Source: Phylloscopus collybita | Taxonomy: Eukaryota; Chordata; Aves; Passeriformes; Phylloscopidae | DNA: 64,000 nt | Reading direction: 5' to 3' | Assembly (NCBI GenBank): GCA_027886175.1 | Contig: JAJNNQ010000140.1 | Location: 620,001-684,000 of the forward strand | Shown here: in pieces, positions 9,954-21,255 of the stretch | Layout of the letters: every line of letters starts with the position of its first letter | Numbering within the stretch: the first letter of the stretch is position 1 | Translations under genes and position numbers: made by a program | The notes under the pieces: model-generated | Told to the model about the DNA's origin: nothing | Database searches by the model: none | Seen by the model: the letters and a program-made list of their open reading frames with translations, nothing else

Positions 9954-10794
9954 TGCCTTGGGAGGCCTTTTGGCAATGCTGGGGTGATTTGGCAATAAGC
10001 CTGGGTGCTGAGTGCTGCCACTCCCCTGCTCGTTGGGGAGGGGAGGTGGGCAGGAGTCTCATTGTACCTACTTTGTGTTTGCACTGCCAATGCATTTCCT
10101 TTGGACAAAAAAAAAGGAAATGTAAAGAAATGCAATCAATGAGAATGGGAACAGAACGGATTCCAAGTAGCCATTCCAAGGAAAGTGAATACAAACTTAA
10201 TTTGTCTGTGGTTTTGACCGAAACACAAGGCCAGGAATGGGACCTGACCGTACCTGTTGGAAGCGAGAGGTGAAAGAAGAGTCTGGAGATTTTTGAGACT
10301 GCGCAAAGGACATAGTGATCTATTTTTGTACAAGATTTTGGAAGCAGCACAAGCTGGTAATTCCTATCTCTGTTCTAATGGTGACTAATGGCGGGGGAAC
10401 ACTAGAAATGCAATAGTCTTCATTTTAAAACAAAGTTTCTTGCCTTAGGTTTTAGAGTAGTACAGCAAGGTGGCAAAACAAATCTGACATCCTTAAAGCT
10501 ATAGATGACCCTACCTGACCATGCATCTCCTTGGTACAAGGTTACTCACCTTGTGTGCGAGTTCCACTGACATCTACTCTGTAATTCAGCTCTTTGGAGC
10601 CTGGCAGCCCTGGGCAGAAGAGCTGCAAACAGGACTACTGAGTGCATCACTGACTTGTGCTATGGAAACTCAGCAGGCCAGGGGTATGAAAATATCACGC
10701 TCAGTGCAGTGCCCGAATGACTTGTTCTCCACGTGTTCTAGAACATACTTGCAAATAATCTGCGGGTTGTCTCCCTGCAAGGACACTGTAACCA
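9954..10794 (+). other. Noncoding DNA downstream of left BMP3-like exon
   Basis: Directly follows the stop codon and is probably 3' UTR in origin. Reading frames here show no recognisable protein. It includes the poly(A) run near 10108-10116 where the arms differ by small indels. Confidence 0.5.
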
Positions 10795-11037
10795 GATTGT
10801 GGAGTGGCCTCTTCCCCAGGTACCAAGCAACAGGACGAGAGGTCATAGCCTCAAGCTGCACCGGGGGAGGTTCAGGCTGGACATTAGGAAGAATTTTTTC
10901 ATGGAAAGGATGGTCAGGCAGTGGTAAGGGCTGCCCAGGGAAGTGGTGGAGTCACCCTCAGTGGAGCTGTTCAGGAAAGGACTGGATGGGGCGCTCGGTG
11001 CACTGGTTTAGCTGGCAAAGTGGTGATCTGTTCTTCC
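10795..11037 (+). mobile_element. CR1 LINE 3' fragment (left arm)
   Basis: Contains the usual CR1 tail landmarks: AGCTGCACCGGGGGAGGTTC, GGACATTAGGAAGAATTTTT, and GGGCTGCCCAGGGAAGTGGT followed by GGAGTCACC. CR1 is the main LINE of birds. Only the end region is present, with no RT, and the terminal 8-bp repeats are not evident. Edges are approximate. Confidence 0.85.
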
Positions 11038-13782
11038 GTGCTCTGGGGGCCCTGAACTCATCAGCAGCAGTGTCACTCCCGGGGCAGGGCTGGTCCCAAA
11101 GATAGACACCCGCAGCCAAGGAGAGGCTTATGAGTTTGCAGGATGGGTTGTTTAGTGGCTCCTTTTTCCTTGTGACACCAGCATTTTTAAATGATTTCTG
11201 GTGAAAGGTTTATCTGTGTACAGACTGTCAATTTAAAAAAATGAAAATCAACCCCAAAAGAAAAGTCATTTTGTATACGGAAAGAAACTCTTACAGATGC
11301 TTTTCATTTATTTTATATCCATGGCCCTCCTAATGTATCCTTCTTTATCTCAGCACCCTTTAAACCATGCAGTTTTCTCTGTCAGGGCAAAGATGGCCTG
11401 CCAGGACTGTAGGGGAGATCCAGAGGACAGGTGCACCCACTGTGTGAAAGGGACGTCGTACTGCTGATTGATAAGCTTCTCTGATCTGTATTGTTTTCCT
11501 TCAGTAATACAGACGCTCTGCTCGGAACTCTGGAGAAATGTAAAATAAAATTACTTCAAAATGAAAATGCACGTTCTCCTGTGTGGCATTCAGACGTTTG
11601 CAGGAACATGAATGATTTTGTTTGTTTGTTTGTGTTTGATAATATGGTTGAGAGATAGATAATTTCGGGGAGAATGATAGAGGATATCATAATATCATTT
11701 TAGGACACTTTAGGCATTTATGGTACAAATACCCTCTAATGTCAGAAGGTTAAAAGCACTAACACCAACATGGCACCTCCTTAATTTTTAGCAGCAAAAC
11801 TTGATCTTAAAACTTTGTTTTTCTGCTCCTACTAACTTAATAAAGGAGTTTATCAGCTTTTGCTGCCCTTCACTGATACTCAAGGTCCTTAAAATTGGCT
11901 CTACTGTTCTAAAATAAATACAGATTTTAGACCTCCCTCATTCTCCCCAGACTAGAAACATGTGAATTGATTTTTGATCTTCTTTCTTTGGGTTTCTGTG
12001 GCTTTTTAAGCTGCATGGAGAAGGTGTCTTTGGATATGGCACCCAGGGAATGGTGCTGGGAAGGGCAGGATGGGAAGGAACTGCCCAGAAATCCAGAAGC
12101 AGCAGTGGACTGGGAGCTGATCCTGCCTCAGTCACACCCTTCTGGACAGTCTGTGTAATGCTAATATTCCTTTTTTCCTTCCTGAACATGGAGTCGGAGA
12201 AGAACAGAAGGCATTGCCTTGATGGAAAGGGGAACCCTAGGGAAAAACTGCTGCTCGTGTCCGCAGGGAGGAGAGGGAAGAGCCCGAGAGAATCTTGGCT
12301 GGCTGAGGGGCACTTGTGTCCCCTGTGGAACAGAGCCCTGCATCTCCTCAGACCTGCTGGTTTGCAGGACAGTTGGGACACCTTTTGCTGCCGCTTTGGC
12401 TCTTAAGAACTGGAGATCCGTGCATTTCTGGATGGTTTCCATAGGCTCTCCTGTTTTGTAGGAGCTGCACGGTGAGGTAGGAATTTTGAGGGAGGCCCTG
12501 GCAAAGCTGCCAGCAGCGAGGAACGTGGAGCATCCGGGGGGTTTCTCCCACCTGAGTTCATCCTGGAGCGTGCTGGGTGTCCTGCTGGATGTTTAAGCTG
12601 GGTTTGGGGCGTTCTCCTGCAGGCCCAGCTCCAACTGCTGCCCCTGGGGCCAGGCCTTGCTGTGTCCCGGCACTAAAGCCGGCAGCTGGCTGTGCTTTTC
12701 CAGCCCTTGAATGCCACGGGCAATCCCAGATTCCCGGAGCTCCCCGGCGCACAGCCTGGCCTCGCTCCCTGGGAGTTGCGCTTCAGTCTGCTTGAGCCAA
12801 GGATGTCCTGCCCAGGTTTGGAACTGTATTCCTGGTTTTTTTTCCTCTTCAGGTAGTTGGCAAAAAAGGAGAGAGCCAAGGAAGCCAGGCCAGTGGAAGG
12901 CCTTGTCCCAGTCCAAGGTTCCCACTTTTGTCTCCGACTCCTGGAGAATTGCTTGGCCATGACCAGAGGCTGTCAGTTGGATTTCCCGCCTATTCCAAAT
13001 AAATCGTTGCTTTCAGCTGGAGTATGTTCCTGGTGTCATCCTCCTCCTCCTCCATGGATTTGTAAATAAAGTTCCTGACGTTTGCCAAGTTGAATTTTGT
13101 TATTCCAGCAATTGTGGTGGCTCTTTTGTTCTATTGAAACTTCCCAGCTCTGCTAAGAGCTTCAGATGTCAGATACAAGTACGCCTGGAGTTTCTTTGCA
13201 ATGTTACTCCCACAGAATACAGATGATTGTTGGATAGGAGTTACTTGAGATGTTTAGTTCTCACTTCCCTTTAAAATCTGAGCAGAGGAAGAAGATTTTA
13301 TGTCAGCATTCCATGAACTTCCACCATGAAACTGCTAACTGTTTCAAAAGTTTTCAGTGTTAGAAATGCCTGAGCTTGTCTTCCAGGCAGGATGAGATTT
13401 AGATATTTTTCCTTCCTTTCCTTTGATGTTTTTCCTCTTTTTGATTTTAGTAAGGGAGTATTTATTGCAAATGCCAGTTTTCCATCCTAGTTGGAGTTTT
13501 GCCTCATCGTAGGGCACATTTCAAGGACATTTACCAAATTCCTGTTGGTAAATCCCAATTGTTCAGCACCAGCCAACTTGCGAAGTGTTTATTTACCGTA
13601 ATTCATCTCTCTGTAAAGTTATAGGTACTGCATTTTTACCTATCCCATTAAAATCCCATTAATACTTAAATCCTAAATGGCCTAATTGCTGTTCCTTGGA
13701 CACAATGGGGTGGGTCTTTCCTGGCTTGGCACATTTGGATGTTCATCCAAAGTAAGCTTTCCCTGCCCCTGCAGAATCCAGA
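11038..13782. other. Noncoding part of left palindrome arm, with poly(A)-signal-like sites
   Basis: No convincing coding exon. AATAAA occurs at 11544-11549, 12998-13003 and 13065-13070. The last is followed by GT-rich sequence and could mark the end of a long BMP3-type 3' UTR. A possible acceptor plus a short Cys-rich frame lies at about 11385-11468 (see findings). Confidence 0.4.
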
Positions 13783-13827
13783 TACTCCCAGGGCTGTGTT
13801 AGGCAGTGGCACGAGGGGAGAGCTGCA

Positions 13828-14310
13828 TTTATTTAATTTTGTCTCTTATTCTATGTATTGTTTGTTTTATTTTTTTATTTATTGCTTTTTGATTTGGGGT
13901 TTTTTTAATGCTATATTTTGATTTTATTGTGTTTTATTTCTTCATGTTATTTTATTTCTTGTTCTGTATTTTTATATGTTTTTATAATTTATTCCCCCAA
14001 ATTTTGTTTTTATTTTAGTTTTTTATTTTGTTGTTTTTTTTTTTTTAATTCCTTTTGTACTTTCTTGGTTTTTATTTCTTTAATTTTTTTATATTATTTG
14101 GTTTTTTATTTGCTTATAGTTTTGTATGGTTTTTCTTTTCTATCTTATTTTTCTTTTTATAGTTTTACTAAAAAAATTTAATAGTGAAATTTTATACTAA
14201 AATTTTACTTTCAAATTAATTTTTAAATTTTAATTTTATTTCTCTTTTTTGTTATATATTTTTATTTTATTTTTTTCATGATTCCTTTGTTCCTTTACTT
14301 TTTTTCCCCA
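13828..14310. repeat. T-rich low-complexity block
   Basis: Long runs of T with interspersed A, G and C on the + strand. No gene. It opens the spacer next to the left arm boundary. Confidence 0.85.
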
Positions 14311-14640
14311 TTACTCCTTCTTGCCCGGAGTGTCTGGAAGTTTGGCTGTTGGCAAGAAAGGAGCTGAAGAACGACACCCATGGCCACTGGACGTCTGGAT
14401 CGGGTTGAGAGTGCAGTCAGCAAAACCTCTGCGTTTTCTGCTCCATTAAAAAACCTGAACGCGGGCGGTGCCATGTTTTTCTTTGGAACCCCCAACAACA
14501 GGTCTCATTCTACCCATGTACAGCATCACCAGCAGTAACTTGGTGTCGAGGTGTATTTCAGAGACAGCAATAAAAACAAGTAGGCATTTTATGTTGTAAC
14601 TCTCAGAACCTCATGGTTTACTAACAGAGAAATCCAAACC
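14311..14640. other. Unassigned segment of spacer
   Basis: Mixed-composition sequence with no clear frame, repeat or known element. Nothing further recognised. Confidence 0.4.
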
Positions 14641-15065
14641 AAAGCAAACAAAAACACCACAAAACAAACCCCCCGAAAAACAGCCCACCTCCCGAAAAAA
14701 CCACAAAAAGAGAAAATATGCCAATATTATTTTAATAAAAATGAAATCTTTACCCTTGGAAAACCAGGTTAATTTAATTGTAATTAATTGTCCTTCTGCT
14801 GTGTTAGGTTAATGAATTCATATTTAAAAAATTGGTTAAAACATGAACACGAATTTAAAAAAAAAATACAGAAATAGAACAATATAAATAATAAAAATAG
14901 AAATATAAAACAAAAAGTATCAATAATATAAAGACAATATATCATATTACATGTTGCATATATTATATGAGATATAATATAGATAGGAATATAAAAGATA
15001 AATTATAAATAGCAATATAAAAATAAAAAAAAGATTAAAAATTTGGAAATATAACTTAAAGACTT
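14641..15065. repeat. A/AT-rich low-complexity block
   Basis: A-rich, then alternating AT-rich sequence (ATATAAT-like). No gene seen. Confidence 0.8.
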
Positions 15066-15189
15066 TTTTGATTTCAATTTCATTGGTGACAGGGTTCTCG
15101 TAGTTGTGGTTGGGAGACTGTTGTGGCATTTAATTTAGAGAATGTTTGGAAGGGGATTTTTGGACGCCTTTTTGGCCTCCGCTCTCTGC

Positions 15190-15360
15190 CTGTCCCCGAC
15201 CCAGGGCTGAGCTCGGGTGCAGTGCTGCCACCGTGTGGACAGAGCGCGGTACTGCAGCGCTCCCGTGCCCGTCCCCAAAGCGTGTGACAGCCCCTGGCTG
15301 AGCTTAAGGGCAGTGCTGCCACCGTGTGGACAGAGCGCGGTACTGGAGCACTCTCCCGAG
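15190..15360 (+). repeat. 91-bp tandem pair in CpG-rich spacer
   Basis: AGTGCTGCCACCGTGTGGAC followed by AGAGCGCGGTACTG occurs at 15221 and again at 15312, with related sequence between. The minus strand of the shared block, CCACACGGTGGCA, is two mismatches from a CTCF core. Confidence 0.75.
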
Positions 15361-15419
15361 CCCAGCCCAATGCGCGTGGCAGCCCCGGACTGTGAGCTTG
15401 CCGGCACTGCTTGACGTTT

Positions 15420-16012
15420 CCAAGATGGCGGCAAAAAGGGCGGGAAAAAAGCAAGGACCCTGGTGCCATCTAGCCAGCTGCCTGCGCCAAAACCCGACCA
15501 CAGCGCCGGCCAAGAGTGATTTTTCTGGGGTGTTTCCAGGTGCGCAGGTACGAGCTGGAGGCTCGGCGGTGCCCCCGAGGGGTTCTGACAGTTGATTTAG
15601 TCAGGCACTTCTGTGTGTAGCCGGGGGGACCATAAGGGTGCCACAAAAAAGATGGCGGATCGACCGGAACTGGCTTCAGCCACAACCAAGATGGCAGCGA
15701 GTGGAAAAAAGGCGGGAAAATCAAAGACCCCGAAGGCGTCTAACTGACTGCCTGTCCGCAACCCCGACCAGACTGCTTCACAGATTAAATTCTCCATGGC
15801 GTTTCTAGGTGTGTGGGCAGGGTCTGTGGGCTCAGCTATGCCGCAGCCTGGTTCAAGCAGTAGATTTAGTCAGGCGTCTCTGTTTGAAGCCAGAGGGGGC
15901 CTTAAGAGTGCCACAAAAAAGATGGCGTCTCAACCGGAAGTGGCTTCAGCCACAACCAAGATGGCGGCGAGTGAGGGCAGAAGTCATGTGACATCCCTCT
16001 CAAGATGGCTGA
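15420..16012 (+). repeat. ~269-bp CpG-rich tandem module with YY1-like and ETS-like motifs
   Basis: Two full copies and a partial third. Landmarks GATTTAGTCAGGC recur at 15594 and 15863, and GGCTTCAGCCACAACCAAGA at 15672 and 15942. AAGATGGC, the core of YY1 sites, occurs at 15422, 15649, 15688, 15919, 15958 and 16002, all on the + strand. CCGGAAGTG (ETS-type) is at 15935. YY1/ETS clusters are typical of CpG promoters; no transcript is visible. Confidence 0.75.
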
Positions 16013-16164
16013 TCGGCTATTGTAATATTTTAAAATATTAATCGCATAACTTTATACTAATAGAGATTTTTGTAGGATCTTTTATGTGTTTAGTGAAAGG
16101 ATTTTTAAGAGTATTAGTTTTGTTTAGTTTTGTTTTTTTAATATAAAAAAAAGACGCCGCTCTT

Positions 16165-16462
16165 GACAGCGTATCCATGGTAACTTCGGGGCTTCTCCAG
16201 CCCGCATCTCAATGGTAACTTCCGGGACGCTCTGGCCAGCATCTCTATGCTAACTTCCGGGACGCTCTGGCCTGCGTCTCTATTGTATTTTTGCGGGCCG
16301 CTCTGGCCCACGTCTCTATGGTAACCTCCGGGCCGCTCTATCCTTCGTGTCTATGGTAATTTCTGTGCTTCTCTGTCCCGCGTCTTCATGATAACTTCCG
16401 GGCCGCTGCGTCTCTCGTTTCCATGGTAACACCCCGGGCCACTTTGAACCATGTGTCTCTGC
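16165..16462 (+). repeat. ~36-bp minisatellite with ACTTCCGG units
   Basis: About eight copies of a unit like CTATGGTAACTTCCGGG-cGCTCTGGCC-cGCGTCT. Most copies keep ATGGTAAC (RFX half-site-like) and several keep ACTTCCGG (reverse of the ETS core CCGGAAGT). Confidence 0.85.
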
Positions 16463-16479
16463 GAACTTCTGGTCGCGTG

Positions 16480-17010
16480 TCGGGGGCGGGGGTCCCGTCG
16501 GAGCCGCTCCGCCCCACCTCGCTGCTCTCGGGGGGAATCCCGCCGGCTGCCGCTGCTTCCGGGTGGGCTCGGGGGGATTTTGGGGTCTCCGGGGGGATTT
16601 TGGGGTTTCCAGGGTATGGGGAGGCGCGGTTTGGGGTCTCCGGGGGTTTTTGGCGGGTCCCGAGGGGTCCTGGGGGTGCCGGCCCCGCCGTGCGACTGAC
16701 GGTGACGGCGCTGCGGGGCCGGCTGGAAGTGCCGCCTGCGGGTATTGCGGGCAAGGGCTGGGGGGGTTCGGGGGGATTTGGAGGGCTTTATAGGATTTGG
16801 GGAACTTTGGGGCGATTTGGGGGAGCGGTTCAATGGGGTTTTGGGGCAGTTTGGGGGGATGTTTGGGTGGAGTGTTGGGGATGGTTCGGGGGTTTGGGGG
16901 TTCTGGGGGGATTTGAGGATTGTTTGGGTGGGTTTTGGGGATGGGTTTGGGGTTTCTGCGATGGTTTGGGGCAGTTTGGGGGGTTTTTGGGGTTCTGGGA
17001 TTTTTTTTAA
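16480..17010 (+). repeat. G-rich degenerate minisatellite
   Basis: Dense GGGG runs separated by TTT or ATTT, such as GGGGGGATTTTGGGG. It starts CpG-rich and loses CpG toward 17000. No protein is supported. Many four-run windows could form G-quadruplexes. Confidence 0.85.
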
Positions 17011-17227
17011 AAATAATTATAGTAAAAAGTGTCAAGTTTGAAGGTTTTCTCATTAAAAAAAATGTAATATCTAGCAAGAAAACCAAAATATTAAAAAAAG
17101 GTTAATTAACATTTTATTATTTTTAAATTTTGGTTGTAGTGTGTTAAAGAAGAAAAAAAGAGATTTGGAGGTATTGCTGGACAATGGGGCTTGTGTCAGA
17201 AAGGCAGCTAACACAGCTCCAGGAGTT
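17011..17227. other. AT-rich tail of spacer
   Basis: A/T-rich sequence joining the G-rich block to the right arm. No gene seen. Confidence 0.6.
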
Positions 17228-19972
17228 TCTGGATTCTGCAGGGGCAGGGAAAGCTTACTTTGGATGAACATCCAAATGTGCCAAGCCAGGAAAGACCCAC
17301 CCCATTGTGTCCAAGGAACAGCAATTAGGCCATTTAGGATTTAAGTATTAATGGGATTTTAATGGGATAGGTAAAAATGCAGTACCTATAACTTTACAGA
17401 GAGATGAATTACGGTAAATAAACACTTCGCAAGTTGGCTGGTGCTGAACAATTGGGATTTACCAACAGGAATTTGGTAAATGTCCTTGAAATGTGCCCTA
17501 CGATGAGGCAAAACTCCAACTAGGATGGAAAACTGGCATTTGCAATAAATACTCCCTTACTAAAATCAAAAAGAGGAAAAACATCAAAGGAAAGGAAGGA
17601 AAAATATCTAAATCTCATCCTGCCTGGAAGACAAGCTCAGGCATTTCTAACACTGAAAACTTTTGAAACAGTTAGCAGTTTCATGGTGGAAGTTCATGGA
17701 ATGCTGACATAAAATCTTCTTCCTCTGCTCAGATTTTAAAGGGAAGTGAGAACTAAACATCTCAAGTAACTCCTATCCAACAATCATCTGTATTCTGTGG
17801 GAGTAACATTGCAAAGAAACTCCAGGCGTACTTGTATCTGACATCTGAAGCTCTTAGCAGAGCTGGGAAGTTTCAATAGAACAAAAGAGCCACCACAATT
17901 GCTGGAATAACAAAATTCAACTTGGCAAACGTCAGGAACTTTATTTACAAATCCATGGAGGAGGAGGAGGATGACACCAGGAACATACTCCAGCTGAAAG
18001 CAACGATTTATTTGGAATAGGCGGGAAATCCAACTGACAGCCTCTGGTCATGGCCAAGCAATTCTCCAGGAGTCGGAGACAAAAGTGGGAACCTTGGACT
18101 GGGACAAGGCCTTCCACTGGCCTGGCTTCCTTGGCTCTCTCCTTTTTTGCCAACTACCTGAAGAGGAAAAAAAACCAGGAATACAGTTCCAAACCTGGGC
18201 AGGACATCCTTGGCTCAAGCAGACTGAAGCGCAACTCCCAGGGAGCGAGGCCAGGCTGTGCGCCGGGGAGCTCCGGGAATCTGGGATTGCCCGTGGCATT
18301 CAAGGGCTGGAAAAGCACAGCCAGCTGCCGGCTTTAGTGCCGGGACACAGCAAGGCCTGGCCCCAGGGGCAGCAGTTGGAGCTGGGCCTGCAGGAGAACG
18401 CCCCAAACCCAGCTTAAACATCCAGCAGGACACCCAGCACGCTCCAGGATGAACTCAGGTGGGAGAAACCCCCCGGATGCTCCACGTTCCTCGCTGCTGG
18501 CAGCTTTGCCAGGGCCTCCCTCAAAATTCCTACCTCACCGTGCAGCTCCTACAAAACAGGAGAGCCTATGGAAACCATCCAGAAATGCACGGATCTCCAG
18601 TTCTTAAGAGCCAAAGCGGCAGCAAAAGGTGTCCCAACTGTCCTGCAAACCAGCAGGTCTGAGGAGATGCAGGGCTCTGTTCCACAGGGGACACAAGTGC
18701 CCCTCAGCCAGCCAAGATTCTCTCGGGCTCTTCCCTCTCCTCCCTGCGGACACGAGCAGCAGTTTTTCCCTAGGGTTCCCCTTTCCATCAAGGCAATGCC
18801 TTCTGTTCTTCTCCGACTCCATGTTCAGGAAGGAAAAAAGGAATATTAGCATTACACAGACTGTCCAGAAGGGTGTGACTGAGGCAGGATCAGCTCCCAG
18901 TCCACTGCTGCTTCTGGATTTCTGGGCAGTTCCTTCCCATCCTGCCCTTCCCAGCACCATTCCCTGGGTGCCATATCCAAAGACACCTTCTCCATGCAGC
19001 TTAAAAAGCCACAGAAACCCAAAGAAAGAAGATCAAAAATCAATTCACATGTTTCTAGTCTGGGGAGAATGAGGGAGGTCTAAAATCTGTATTTATTTTA
19101 GAACAGTAGAGCCAATTTTAAGGACCTTGAGTATCAGTGAAGGGCAGCAAAAGCTGATAAACTCCTTTATTAAGTTAGTAGGAGCAGAAAAACAAAGTTT
19201 TAAGATCAAGTTTTGCTGCTAAAAATTAAGGAGGTGCCATGTTGGTGTTAGTGCTTTTAACCTTCTGACATTAGAGGGTATTTGTACCATAAATGCCTAA
19301 AGTGTCCTAAAATGATATTATGATATCCTCTATCATTCTCCCCGAAATTATCTATCTCTCAACCATATTATCAAACACAAACAAACAAACAAAATCATTC
19401 ATGTTCCTGCAAACGTCTGAATGCCACACAGGAGAACGTGCATTTTCATTTTGAAGTAATTTTATTTTACATTTCTCCAGAGTTCCGAGCAGAGCGTCTG
19501 TATTACTGAAGGAAAACAATACAGATCAGAGAAGCTTATCAATCAGCAGTACGACGTCCCTTTCACACAGTGGGTGCACCTGTCCTCTGGATCTCCCCTA
19601 CAGTCCTGGCAGGCCATCTTTGCCCTGACAGAGAAAACTGCATGGTTTAAAGGGTGCTGAGATAAAGAAGGATACATTAGGAGGGCCATGGATATAAAAT
19701 AAATGAAAAGCATCTGTAAGAGTTTCTTTCCGTATACAAAATGACTTTTCTTTTGGGGTTGATTTTCATTTTTTTAAATTGACAGTCTGTACACAGATAA
19801 ACCTTTCACCAGAAATCATTTAAAAATGCTGGTGTCACAAGGAAAAAGGAGCCACTAAACAACCCATCCTGCAAACTCATAAGCCTCTCCTTGGCTGCGG
19901 GTGTCTATCTTTGGGACCAGCCCTGCCCCGGGAGTGACACTGCTGCTGATGAGTTCAGGGCCCCCAGAGCAC
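17228..19972. other. Noncoding part of right palindrome arm
   Basis: Mirror of 11038-13782, with the AATAAA-type sites on the minus strand (for example 17940-17945). No coding exon recognised. Confidence 0.4.
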
Positions 19973-20215
19973 GGAAGAACAGATCACCACTTTGCCAGCT
20001 AAACCAGTGCACCGAGCGCCCCATCCAGTCCTTTCCTGAACAGCTCCACTGAGGGTGACTCCACCACTTCCCTGGGCAGCCCTTACCACTGCCTGACCAT
20101 CCTTTCCATGAAAAAATTCTTCCTAATGTCCAGCCTGAACCTCCCCCGGTGCAGCTTGAGGCTATGACCTCTCGTCCTGTTGCTTGGTACCTGGGGAAGA
20201 GGCCACTCCACAATC
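19973..20215 (-). mobile_element. CR1 LINE 3' fragment (right arm)
   Basis: Mirror copy of 10795-11037 with the same landmarks on the minus strand. Its presence in both arms shows that the CR1 insertion predates the palindrome or was copied by conversion. Confidence 0.85.
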
Positions 20216-21063
20216 TGGTTACAGTGTCCTTGCAGGGAGACAACCCGCAGATTATTTGCAAGTATGTTCTAGAACACGTGGAGAACAAGTCATTCGGGCA
20301 CTGCACTGAGCGTGATATTTTCATACCCCTGGCCTGCTGAGTTTCCATAGCACAAGTCAGTGATGCACTCAGTAGTCCTGTTTGCAGCTCTTCTGCCCAG
20401 GGCTGCCAGGCTCCAAAGAGCTGAATTACAGAGTAGATGTCAGTGGAACTCGCACACAAGGTGAGTAACCTTGTACCAAGGAGATGCATGGTCAGGTAGG
20501 GTCATCTATAGCTTTAAGGATGTCAGATTTGTTTTGCCACCTTGCTGTACTACTCTAAAACCTAAGGCAAGAAACTTTGTTTTAAAATGAAGACTATTGC
20601 ATTTCTAGTGTTCCCCCGCCATTAGTCACCATTAGAACAGAGATAGGAATTACCAGCTTGTGCTGCTTCCAAAATCTTGTACAAAAATAGATCACTATGT
20701 CCTTTGCGCAGTCTCAAAAATCTCCAGACTCTTCTTTCACCTCTCGCTTCCAACAGGTACGGTCAGGTCCCATTCCTGGCCTTGTGTTTCGGTCAAAACC
20801 ACAGACAAATTAAGTTTGTATTCACTTTCCTTGGAATGGCTACTTGGAATCCGTTCTGTTCCCATTCTCATTGATTGCATTTCTTTACATTTCCTTTTTT
20901 TTTTGTCCAAAGGAAATGCATTGTGTTTGGCAGTGCAAACACAAAGTAGGTACAATGAGACTCCTGCCCACCTCCCCTCCCCAACGAGCAGGGGAGTGGC
21001 AGCACTCAGCACCCAGGCTTATTGCCAAATCACCCCAGCATTGCCAAAAGGCCTCCCAAGGCA
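20216..21063 (-). other. Noncoding DNA downstream of right BMP3-like exon
   Basis: Mirror of 9954-10794. It carries 6 extra bases (ACACAA-type) near 20928-20933 beside the poly(A) run. Confidence 0.5.
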
Positions 21064-21255
21064 TTACTTGCATGCACAGGGCTCCACTGTCATGTTGGGG
21101 TACACCTTCAGCACCACGTTTTTGTTTTCATCAAAGAATAAGATACTAAGAGAAGACATCTTGTCAGGCCCACAGCAAGGCTCGGGAATGCCAGGGACGA
21201 CTCCAACAGCTCTCACACTGCTCTGGATGGTGGCGTGGTTGGATGGCTTCATGGC
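21064..21255 (-). pseudogene. BMP3: BMP3-like last coding exon, right copy (gene fragment)
   Basis: Same acceptor and 63 codons as the left copy, on the minus strand. Two replacements separate the copies. Here the motif is LKVYPN (family-like Val) but the end reads VEPCACK, with Pro in place of Ser just before a cystine-knot Cys. The left copy has the opposite states, so each copy carries one apparent derived change. The earlier exons are absent, and satellite starts 536 bp upstream of the exon, so an intact BMP3 gene cannot lie on this side without crossing the satellite array. Confidence 0.85.

Larger units (their letters stand above)
9226..13782 (+). repeat. Left palindrome arm (4557 bp)
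   Basis: Near-perfect reverse complement of 17228-21791. Paired positions sum to 31017 in the outer part and to 31010 inward of one small indel region near 10090. Visible differences are a 6-bp indel, a one-base change in an A-run and a few substitutions. The arm holds the BMP3-like exon, a CR1 fragment and otherwise noncoding DNA. Confidence 0.96.
13783..17227. other. Palindrome spacer (3445 bp)
   Basis: The segment between the two arms, with no inverted counterpart. Weak arm homology continues for about 20 bp past the left edge. It divides into a T-rich block, an unassigned segment, an AT-rich block, CpG-rich tandem modules, a 36-bp minisatellite, a G-rich block and an AT-rich tail. Confidence 0.9.

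Noticed and set aside
10521..11105. A 194-codon frame, identical in both arms
   Set aside because: It overlaps the CR1 fragment, has no recognisable domain, and is conserved between arms only because the arms are near-identical at DNA level.
11394..11420. Collagen-like GKDGLPGL reading next to a splice-acceptor-like site
   Set aside because: Only about three Gly-X-Y triplets before a stop, no donor site, and no neighbouring collagen exon.
11938..13069. Several frames of 60-147 codons on both strands of the arm
   Set aside because: No domain, no codon-level conservation signal, and overlapping frames on opposite strands; more likely 3' UTR or intergenic DNA.
16423..17010. Long Gly-rich and Pro-rich frames in the spacer
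   Set aside because: Produced by the G-rich minisatellite; low-complexity translation with no start or splice evidence.
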